Source: JABWAJ01 sp046153985 (GTDB lineage Bacteria; Bacteroidota; Bacteroidia; Chitinophagales; Saprospiraceae). Taken from it: DNA of 23,417 nucleotides. The stretch is taken from assembly GCA_046153985.1 (NCBI GenBank), contig JBJXFD010000560.1:1-23417 (forward strand), given 5' to 3'. Below, piece after piece: positions 7,484 to 15,500 of the stretch (the stretch's first letter is position 1; each line of letters opens with the position of its first letter). A program made the position numbers and the translations under genes. The notes under the pieces were generated by a model. That model searched no databases, was not told where the DNA came from, and worked only from the letters and a program-made list of their open reading frames with translations.

Positions 7484-8455
7484 TCAAATCCTCGACCGAT
7501 TGGCGGCAACCCATATTTTATTGACCCACTCCCGGTCGGTTTGCCGGGAACAGTTGACGCAAAGGTTGTTGATGGGATGTTCGCTCCAGGTATAAATCAG
7601 TTCCTCATCCGTGTAGTGGGAACCCATGAGTTGTTCGGTAAAAATCGTACCATAAAGCGTTGGTTGCCAGTACCGGACTCGATTCGTTCGTTCAAAGTCT
7701 ATGGCCCAGGCCACCCGATCTCCATAATCGGGCAGCCGGTCTAAATAATGGCGGCTGTAGATGGTGTGGATAAACATCCATAGTGAAGATTCAAAATCGG
7801 TAAAGATCACAAAATCAGTAGGTTCGGGGTCATTTTTCATAAAAACGCCGCAAAAGAAAAACGACTGGCATACCCATTCTTTGTTCATTCGGCGAATGCC
7901 AAAATAATTATTGGTTCGATTGCAGAGAAAGGATGCACCCCAAAAGGTCTCTCTCGCCGCTTTGGCCATCAGGGCTTTCCAGTCTGCCAAATATTTTCGG
8001 CCGTAAAATTGACAAACCCCGCTCACATCGTAATAGAAAGCATCTTGTAGCCGGATCAGCCAGGCTTCGGAAATAGCATCCCTTCGCGGGTCATTCAGAA
8101 ACCAGCGCTTTGTTTCCGGAATATAGGAAACCATGTCGGGTGCTCTTTTTGAAATTTGCCACAATACCATTTGCACGCTATCGCCTGGCAGCACACGCTT
8201 TCCGGCGATATTGCCAGACGCAACAGCAGGGTTAAACCAAAAAACAAGACTAAGGAACGCCGCAATAATAACTTCCCGATTTGGGCGGTGGCTTTTCCCA
8301 CCGGACTTCGTTGCTTCGTCGGTCACGTAGCTTTGGCTACGCTCCCTTCTCGCGCCTTGTCCGCTGGAAAAATCCCCACGCCGAAAACATGAACTTATTA
8401 TTGCGATGTTCCTAAACAGGATCGAAATGTTGATAATTGGGCGAAATGGCGCCAT
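7484..8455 (-). CDS. Exported glucosaminidase-like (GH73) protein with doubtful N-terminus
   Basis: The longest frame gives 323 residues. A good signal-peptide core ('VIIAAFLSLVFWFNPAVASG') sits at residues ~62-81 and is followed by the mature domain. 'WKALMAKAARETFWGASF' then 'NRTNNYFGIRR' (about residues 158-187) matches the N-acetylglucosaminidase/GH73 core, where the Glu in 'ARET' (about 168) takes the catalytic position and 'NNYFGI' corresponds to the usual 'NNLFGIK'. It probably cleaves peptidoglycan in the periplasm or at the surface. The first ~60 residues are arginine-rich and unlike any signal-peptide n-region; they are encoded by a 165-bp palindrome (8251-8415). No ATG, GTG or TTG lies in frame just before the hydrophobic core, so the real start is uncertain. 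Confidence 0.6.
   Translation of the reverse strand: MAPFRPIINISILFRNIAIISSCFRRGDFSSGQGARRERSQSYVTDEATKSGGKSHRPNREVIIAAFLSLVFWFNPAVASGNIAGKRVLPGDSVQMVLWQISKRAPDMVSYIPETKRWFLNDPRRDAISEAWLIRLQDAFYYDVSGVCQFYGRKYLADWKALMAKAARETFWGASFLCNRTNNYFGIRRMNKEWVCQSFFFCGVFMKNDPEPTDFVIFTDFESSLWMFIHTIYSRHYLDRLPDYGDRVAWAIDFERTNRVRYWQPTLYGTIFTEQLMGSHYTDEELIYTWSEHPINNLCVNCSRQTDREWVNKIWVAANRSRI
8251..8415. repeat. 165-bp imperfect palindrome at the glucosaminidase 5' end
   Basis: The left arm (8251-8306) and right arm (8358-8415) are inverted copies. GGAAC..CGCAATAATAA is shared almost base for base at the outer ends (8254 onward against 8412 backward). The inner ends share TTTTCC..C.GGAC. The centre contains a small perfect hairpin, GTAGC-TTTG-GCTAC (8327-8340). 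The arms run into the signal-peptide codons of the minus-strand gene on one side and into its apparent start region on the other. This could be an inserted repeat element or an inverted duplication. Confidence 0.75.
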
Positions 8456-8775
8456 AAGTTCAAAGTTTAGTAAACATCCCCGGCAGCTGCACAGTATCTG
8501 CTCCCGGTTTGTTTCGATAAAATGAGATATGATGGTTGGATCTAAATCCGGATTGCATCAATTTTTTTTTAACAAGCCCTTAACTTGCAGTAGACAGGCG
8601 CAAAAGGTGGAGACAAACATAAAGATTTTTTAAAAAACGGTTCATGTTAAGGATAAAAACCTGATTTCAAACAGAATTTATTACTTCAAAGTGCCGTAGA
8701 ACAGTAGTATTAAACCTGAAAAAAATAGCTAATTTGCCCCGGCAATTTTCCTTCTTTTTATCGAAAACCAAACAC
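8456..8775. other. Divergent intergenic region upstream of the 1119-residue protein gene
   Basis: 320 bases with no credible gene, AT-rich, with homopolymer A/T runs. CAAG-CCCTTAA-CTTG (8572-8586 area) is a small inverted repeat. A near-match to the -7 element (TAATTTG, about 8730-8736) lies roughly 40 bases before the ATG at 8776 and could drive the plus-strand gene. No clear -33 partner was found, so no promoter is called firmly. Confidence 0.35.
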
Positions 8776-11700
8776 ATGGCTGTCCTCACCGCGGAAGCAA
8801 TTGTATTTGCCATCAATTCGGCAATCAAATTAGGCAGAAATATCCAGCGTGCATACGCTAAAAACCTGAAATCAAAAGAATTGATTCTGCCTCTGCCTGC
8901 CTTCGACGGCGTGCCCACTGCGATGAAAGCAGAGGAATTTTTCTCCATAGACAACGACAATACGGGCGGCTTTCAGTTCGTAAGGCGCATCGAGCGGTTG
9001 GGCAGATTGCACGAAACCCAGTTGACCACAGGTCTGGATGAGCATGGCGCCCTGGAATACGTGAGCTATTACGAGCTTTTCTGGGTGCTGTTGAAAGAAG
9101 ATCAGGCCAAGGCCGATGATACCCGCATCCATACGGAAGACATGGTTGCCCTCTTGCGCATCCGGCAATGGGAAACCGGCAAAGAGCCGCCAACTTCGCC
9201 CCTGCAGTTGGTGGCCGGCACCTTAGTCGAAATCGGGATTGACTATTTCAACCAGGTTCCCGGGGCCCTGAATACCAGTTCGTCGCATGGCCGAATCATT
9301 AGGAGTTTCCTTGCTGCCATAGACGAAGTGACCTTTAGTGACGCTACAGAATTTAAAACTTCAGCAGAGCGGATTGTCCCCAAGCTTTTCATTTCAGCAG
9401 CCGAAGCAATTGGGGAACTCAGCTCCGAGATCAGCGCAGACCCTAAAGTTCAGGCCTTCATCAAAGCCACCAGCAAAGGCATTGCCCAGGATATTTTCAA
9501 GCGTTCGAGAGAAGGCGGCGATGAAGATGAAGCGATTCAGTGGGGACAAATGTTGTTGCGCAGCATGGTCAAGAATGCCGGACATTATGTGTTCCACGCT
9601 TCCGATGAATTGCTTGGCGCAAATGAAGGCCAGGCCCTGCTCATCCAGTCTACCGGCATGGCTTTTTTAGAAGCGATCCTTGATGCGCCCAACGATCAAT
9701 TTAACATCAAAGGCGCGTTCAGCACAGACACCTTGGATAAAGTAGTGCGTGCGGCACTGGGAGCGGTTGCTGAATGCCCGGAGTTGCTTGAAAAAAACAA
9801 CCGTGGGGTCAAAGCCATCATCAGCGGAGTAGCCCGTGCCCTGGCAGCACATCCGGTGCTCAAAAACCGCCCGGATCTCCTGCCCGAATTGGTGCGGCTT
9901 ATCCTGGAACATACTGCCCAAAATTTCGATTTGCTTTGGGGTTCGGTTCCGGACGACGGCGAGCACCTGCTTTTTATAGGTCTCCAGCAAATTTTAATTG
10001 AAATATCCCGCCCGCCGGTACAAGGAAAATGGAGGCCACAATTGACCAAAGCGCAACTGCTGGACATTACGGCCAACCTCCTCGACGACGTCGTAAAAAA
10101 TCCTGCCTGGGTAACAAACAAGGTGCAGGACAAACCCATGCTTCAGGAGGTGTTGTGCGCTGTTTTCGACGCTTTGGAGAACATTCCAAAAGAACAGCGC
10201 CTCAACGTCCAGGTCATCAACATGCTCATTCGCCTGAGCATTCGCACTGCGGTCACCAGCCGCGCGGTGCTGGAACGCATCCAATGGGCCGACGACGCTC
10301 AGGAAAAGACCATCCTCAACCAGGCGTTAGACATGGTTTTCCACTATGTGGACGACCTCGACAACACGAAAGGGGCCGACCGGGTGCCCCTGCTCATGGA
10401 CTTGCTGGAATATATCCTCGATGTCATCATCAGCAAACACCCGAACTCTAAAGGCCTTATTTTAGCAGATCTGGTGCTTTTCAAAACGCCAGGCATTGAT
10501 TACGCCGGCGGTTTTAACCGCGAATTGGCCGACCAAATTCTCAACTCGGCGCTGAAAGTATTGAACGAAAAGCCGGAATTGGTCACCAACCATATTGCCC
10601 TGCAAGGCATCCTCGCCGGAGTGGCCGGCGCCCTGGAAGCTTCGAGTTTCCGGCAAGCAGGCATCCTCCCCGAATTGCTGCGTCTGGCCCTGGAGCATAC
10701 CGCCCGGAATGCAGCCTTAGTTATCCCTGCTGAGCACGGCCAACCGCAATATTTGCTAACCCTGGCGCTGAAAGAAATTCTGGAAACGATTTCAGACAAA
10801 CCGGATTCGGAGCACTGGCAGCCACGCCTGACCGGAGCGCAGGTGCTTCAATTGGTTCATAACCTCTTCGATGAGGTGGTACAGTACCCGGACTGGGTCA
10901 TCAGCAGCGCAGAAGAACAATCATTGCTTGGCGCAGTGCTGGATGCCGTTTTTAATGCTTTCCGGCATTTGCCTAAAGACCAGCGCCTGACGCCGGAGGC
11001 ACTGCAGACCGTGCTAAAAATGTCGCTGCGCGCCGTCACCCGCAGCAAAGTCCTGCTCGACCGCATCCACTGGGGGCGCGAAGAAGAAGAAATTGTTTTG
11101 CTGAATAAAGCACTGGATCTCGTTTTCGCCTACATTTTCCCGGAAGGGAGCGAAGCTTCTATTGACAAAACTGCGCAACTGCTCGAATTAATAGAATATG
11201 CCTTAGACATGGTCGTTTCTCAATACCCTGACAAGCGCGGCCTGCTCCTGCTCAACCTGATTTTTTTCAAAGACCCCGAATTCAATATTGCTGGCGGATT
11301 CCGGCGCGAACAAGCCGAACGGCTCATCCATGCAGCGCTAAACGTTTTTGCAGAACACCCGGAGTTGGTGAGCCGCGACGCTGTCTTCCAGAAGATATTG
11401 GACGATACCGCCTCGGCGCTCAAAGCTTCCAAACTTCCGATGCCGGAATTACTGCCTGAGCTCTTCCGTCTTGCCCTTGAAAATACAGCAGGGCAGGTAG
11501 ACCGCATCATGAAGCTGAAAGAAGATGGCCCCAAAAACCTCATCGCAACGGCCATGGAGCAAACCTTGCGTGCGATTGCTGCCAAACCCAAACGCGGCAA
11601 ATGGAAACCGGCGCTTAGTCCCGAACAAATTCTGGGCATCGTTAGTACGGTCATCGCTGAAACCTTGCAAAACCCGCAGTGGGTGCGCAATGACAAGCTC

Positions 11701-12135
11701 ATTCTGATCGTGATGGAAGCCGTATTCCGTGCATTGGAGTGCGTTCCGGATGGTCGAGACATTCCATATGAAACCGTAAAATTCCTGATCGAAAAATCGC
11801 TGGAAGCGGTCGCTGCCCGGCAACAAATGATTGTCATAGAAATCCCGACGGCTGCCGGCGATGAAAAAAAATTGGCGCTGACTTATTCGCTGGAATGCGT
11901 ATTTATTGAATTGTATGATGAAAACAACCAAAGTGCCGGAACCTGGACGTTGACGCAGGCCCCGGTCATTCAGGCAATTATAGAATTTTTTCTTTTGGGC
12001 ATAGCAGAAGGCCCGGTAGACAAACCCACCATTGATGCTTCTGTTGATAAAATCAAAAAAGCGGTCAGCGACATCAACAACAATCTGCATTTTACGTTGG
12101 ATGGATTGCTGGATGGGTTGGAAAGGAAGGAGTGA
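8776..12135 (+). CDS. Large cytoplasmic protein with three 262-residue helical repeat units, unknown function
   Basis: 1119 residues from the ATG at 8776; an in-frame TTG at 8734 would add 14 residues but is less likely. There is no signal peptide or TM segment. Three tandem units are in strict register. 'LPELVRLILEHTAQN' begins at residue 369, 'LPELLRLALEHTARN' at 631 and 'LPELFRLALENTAGQ' at 893, each 262 residues (786 bp) apart. Each is followed ~40 residues later by 'GKWRPQLTKAQLL', 'EHWQPRLTGAQVL' or 'GKWKPALSPEQIL', then by 'NPAWV', 'YPDWV' or 'NPQWV'. Each unit also has a matching opening helix ('GAFSTDTLDKVV', 'GGFNRELADQIL', 'GGFRREQAERLI'). Residues ~110-300 look like a decayed fourth copy. 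The pattern is all-alpha, HEAT/ARM-like in style. I recognise no enzyme motif. It is probably a scaffold. Confidence 0.8.
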   Translation: MAVLTAEAIVFAINSAIKLGRNIQRAYAKNLKSKELILPLPAFDGVPTAMKAEEFFSIDNDNTGGFQFVRRIERLGRLHETQLTTGLDEHGALEYVSYYELFWVLLKEDQAKADDTRIHTEDMVALLRIRQWETGKEPPTSPLQLVAGTLVEIGIDYFNQVPGALNTSSSHGRIIRSFLAAIDEVTFSDATEFKTSAERIVPKLFISAAEAIGELSSEISADPKVQAFIKATSKGIAQDIFKRSREGGDEDEAIQWGQMLLRSMVKNAGHYVFHASDELLGANEGQALLIQSTGMAFLEAILDAPNDQFNIKGAFSTDTLDKVVRAALGAVAECPELLEKNNRGVKAIISGVARALAAHPVLKNRPDLLPELVRLILEHTAQNFDLLWGSVPDDGEHLLFIGLQQILIEISRPPVQGKWRPQLTKAQLLDITANLLDDVVKNPAWVTNKVQDKPMLQEVLCAVFDALENIPKEQRLNVQVINMLIRLSIRTAVTSRAVLERIQWADDAQEKTILNQALDMVFHYVDDLDNTKGADRVPLLMDLLEYILDVIISKHPNSKGLILADLVLFKTPGIDYAGGFNRELADQILNSALKVLNEKPELVTNHIALQGILAGVAGALEASSFRQAGILPELLRLALEHTARNAALVIPAEHGQPQYLLTLALKEILETISDKPDSEHWQPRLTGAQVLQLVHNLFDEVVQYPDWVISSAEEQSLLGAVLDAVFNAFRHLPKDQRLTPEALQTVLKMSLRAVTRSKVLLDRIHWGREEEEIVLLNKALDLVFAYIFPEGSEASIDKTAQLLELIEYALDMVVSQYPDKRGLLLLNLIFFKDPEFNIAGGFRREQAERLIHAALNVFAEHPELVSRDAVFQKILDDTASALKASKLPMPELLPELFRLALENTAGQVDRIMKLKEDGPKNLIATAMEQTLRAIAAKPKRGKWKPALSPEQILGIVSTVIAETLQNPQWVRNDKLILIVMEAVFRALECVPDGRDIPYETVKFLIEKSLEAVAARQQMIVIEIPTAAGDEKKLALTYSLECVFIELYDENNQSAGTWTLTQAPVIQAIIEFFLLGIAEGPVDKPTIDASVDKIKKAVSDINNNLHFTLDGLLDGLERKE

Positions 12136-12278
12136 AAGGGGGAGAGGGAGTGAGAGAGGGGGAAAGTGAGAGAGGGGGAGAGGGAGAGTGAGAGTGTGTC
12201 CCGAATTATGGGAAACGCGACCCTACTTTCTACTTTCTACTTTCTACTTTAACCTTTCCACTTTAACCTTATTTCAGC
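12136..12278. repeat. Polypurine tract followed by TACTTTC tandem repeat
   Basis: From the stop codon to about 12196 the plus strand is nearly all G and A, with phrases like GGGGGAGAGGGAG and GTGAGAGAG repeated. After a short mixed spacer comes a pyrimidine-rich stretch containing four copies of a 7-base unit TACTTTC (12224-12250), then two AACCTTT/AACCTT echoes. The purine and pyrimidine parts could partly pair in RNA and might serve as a crude terminator. No open reading frame of interest is present. Confidence 0.6.
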
Positions 12279-12308
12279 TTTGTCAATTGCTCAAATTCTC
12301 TATATTTG
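12279..12308 (+). promoter_or_regulatory. Bacteroidota-type promoter for the large T9SS cargo gene
   Basis: TTTG (12279-12282), 18 bases, then TATATTTG (12301-12308) fits the Bacteroidota consensus -33 TTTG / -7 TAnnTTTG exactly in sequence and spacing. Transcription would begin near 12314, giving a leader of ~270 nt to the ATG at 12588. Confidence 0.7.
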
Positions 12309-12587
12309 TATTCGTTTTATATTGAACAGTCATCCCAATCCCTTGAACATGAACAGTTATACTACCATCAGTAGGACTTCATTGTATTTTAACAACCTGA
12401 AAGAGAGGCCAATACCACTGATTCATCTGTGCTTACCCAAAACCTGTACTGGATTTTACTGAAAGCCTGCCGGCTTTTCTTCCATAAGGTCTCTGTGACC
12501 ACTACCCTACCCTTTTGCTGTTATGCTTTGGCGACGGTGTTCCCGTTTGCTAAAAATTTTCTCAAAACCGATTTTACTCCACATCCC
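12309..12587 (+). other. Long 5' leader of the T9SS cargo gene
   Basis: This stretch lies between the promoter and the most likely ATG. It contains an upstream small frame starting with ATG at 12350 (37 codons, ending at 12462) and an in-frame GTG at 12429 that would add 53 residues to the cargo protein. Those residues are cysteine- and leucine-rich but do not form a clean signal peptide, so I treat them as untranslated. I found no clear riboswitch fold or terminator by eye. Confidence 0.4.
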
Positions 12588-15500
12588 ATGCAAAAGCTAG
12601 CTCATAAAGGCTTTTTTGCCTTTCCAAAACCCGTTTATCTGCCCGCTATCGCATTCGCGCTCTGGTTCAGCTTATGGCCAGGTCTGTTTTCAAACCACTC
12701 CCTGTCGTCCCCCGAACCAGAACTTGCGGCTCATCCTATGGAAGCCGTACAATTTGCCTTACCCGGCAATTTCATGGCGCCATTTACCAACCTGAACAAC
12801 ATCCCGGAAGGAGGAACAGACTTAAACGCCGATGGGGTTATTGACATCATCCCGGCCTGTTCCTGTCGCAGCCTGCCCATTATTCCCAACGGAAGCAATC
12901 CCAACAACGGCTTTTTCAACGACCAATTGATCATCGCCACCGGAGTTTCGGGCCAGCAATGGCGGGTGGTGGATTCAGATAACGTATTTTTGAGGGCTTC
13001 CCTCTTATCGGTGCCGCAGGGTACCAATATCCCCGAAATTGGCGCCACCGGGGTCTACGTGTTGCAAACAGCCGTGCGCGATGCCAACGCATCCTATGCA
13101 CTCGTGGAATCGCCTGATTTACCGGGATTGGTATTCGGTCCGGTTACGAACACCTGTTATTACCCTGACCCGCTCATTGAAAACCTCGGTAGCTTTTATT
13201 GCGATAATGCGCCGGATGTGTTCATGCAGGGCAGCGCCACTTCAGATTTCGACGGTAACGTAGTCAACCTGGATCCGGCCAATCAATTCTGGAGCATTAC
13301 CCGCGTGCAAAACAACCAGACATTTTTCACACAAACGTTTTCCCCTTCCACACTCGGGCAGGGGACGTACAAGGTGCGCTATACCTTCGATGTTGGCGTG
13401 CCTGCCCACGGCGCTTATCACCAAACCGGCTGCGCAACCACCGTTGAGAAGCAGGTCATTGTGCGGAGTACCGCTTCGTTAGCCTGCAACAGCACCATCA
13501 ATGTGACCCTAAACCCGACCACGTGCTTCATTCCGGTTACGCCCGCCATGCTGTTGGCCGGTACTCCGATTACCTACGATTTTTATACCGTCGAAGTCTT
13601 CAATGAAGCAGGGCAAAACCTCGGGGATACGATTACAGCCGAATATGCCGGCCAGACCTTGCTGGGCGTAATTCAGGACGATTGCAGCGAATTATTTTGC
13701 ATTACCAACATCAATGTCAAAGATTTTACCCTGCCGACGCTCACTACGCCTCCCAATATGACCATCCCCTGCACGGCGCCCTGGCAGCCGGAAGCAACGG
13801 GTTTTGCAATTGCAACGGACTGCACCCCGGTGGAACTAACCTACACGGATGTTTGGTCTGAAACGCCATGCGGCAACCCCAAAGTCCAGATTTTCCGAAC
13901 CTGGCGCGCGGTGGATGCTGTCGGCAATGTGCGCACCAGAATTCAGACCATTTCAATTGCAAGGGGTACGCAGGCAGCACTTCGATTCCCGCAAGACCGG
14001 ACCTTTACCTGCGAAGCATACCAGGCCAACCCGGGCATCGTTAATGCAACCGCTGGCCAGGCCGGCATCCCAAACTTAGTGGACAATCCACTTTGCGGAA
14101 TGGCCTATTCCTTTATGGATCAACGCATTAATCTTTGCGGCAATACAGATGTCAGTTTCACCATCCGGCGCACCTGGTTTGTCATTGATGCCTGTACGAA
14201 TGCCATTTATAGTACCGATGGGCTGGGCGCCGACAATATCCAGTTCATTGTGGTGCGCGACGTGACGCCGCCTACGATTGTAGCGCCCCCCTTGGTCATC
14301 AGCGCCACCGTTTCTCCGCAGATCAACGGTTTGGGTTATTGTACCGGCGCAGGTTTGATTCCGGCGCCGATTGTGGACGACCCCTGCAATGCCTTCACCA
14401 TCCGGATTTTCACGCCAATGGGCGAAGCCACTTACGTCAATGGCGTCAATGGCAACGACGGGGGGATTCTCCCTTTCCCGGGTCTGCCTTTAGGCGTTCA
14501 TGAAATTCTGTACGAAGCCACAGATGCCTGCGGCAATACGAATGAAGTTGCAGGAACGCTGGAAATCGCAGACGACCAAACGCCCTTTATGCTTTGCGAC
14601 AACGCGGTTTCTTTTTCGCTGTCATCAGGAGGTTTTGCGCGCCTCTATCCGACTCATATAGACGAAGGCAGCTTCGACGACTGTTGCATTGACGCATTCA
14701 AGTTGAAATTTGTGGACGAACCCGACAGCCTTTTCCGCGACAGCATTGACTTTTTTTGCACCAATACTACGGTTGAAGTGGTGTTGCGCCTGTACGATTG
14801 TTATGGTAATTTTAATGAATGCAATTCATTGGTGACCGTTGAAGATCGTGTGCCGCCACAAGTAGTTCAGCCTGCCCCCAACCGTACCATTTCCTGCACC
14901 AGCGATTTTGCCCCCTACCTTACTGCCGGCTTTGACGCGCCCCAGTTTGCGGATAATTGTAGTTTTGATGTTCAATTTTCAGTAGTGCAAAACCTCGGCC
15001 CCTGCAATGCGGGCGCCATCACCCGGACCTGGACGGCAACAGACAACCCCGGCAATACTCCTGCCGTCGCCACCCAGGTCATCACCCTGAGCAGCGACCA
15101 CGACTACCGTTTTATGACGCCGGGAGATCTGACCGTTTCCTGCTTAGACAACAATTTTCCGGCATTTACGGTCACCACCGAGGGCTGCGACAGCATTACC
15201 GTTGCGGTGTCTGAGACAATAGAAGAAAGCACTGGCGGCCCGGAATGTTACCGCATCATCCGCACCCATACCCTCATTAACTGGTGCGAATACGACGGCG
15301 TTTCCCCGGCGTTTCAAATTCCGCGCGGGCCTTTTTTCTTTCCTGCCGGAACACCGTACGAACTATTCTCCGATGGAGAGATGTTATTCCGGGTGACAAC
15401 GGGCGGCGCAGCTGTGGCAATCGGCCCTTCAACCGGTCGTTACACCTACCAGCAAATTATCCGCGTCACAGACGATCAGGCGCCGCAAATCAATGTTCCG

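Noticed and set aside
8095..8301. Alternative frame at the glucosaminidase 5' end with a hydrophobic N-terminus (68 codons, GTG start)
   Set aside because: It looks like a signal peptide but is in a different frame from the mature enzyme, and the correct frame already has a hydrophobic core with an AxA-type end. It is kept only as a sign that the start region is disturbed.
11220..12090. Two ~210-residue minus-strand ORFs under the 1119-residue protein
   Set aside because: The plus frame is strongly supported by internal repeats; the antisense frames are Ser/Arg-rich and without structure.
12136..12196. G-quadruplex in the polypurine tract
   Set aside because: The G-runs are separated by loops of about 9-11 bases, longer than the usual 1-7, so a stable canonical quadruplex is not supported.
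12280..12462. 60-residue ORF over the promoter of the cargo gene
   Set aside because: Its start lies inside the -33/-7 region; only the internal ATG at 12350 could be translated, and it resembles no known leader peptide.
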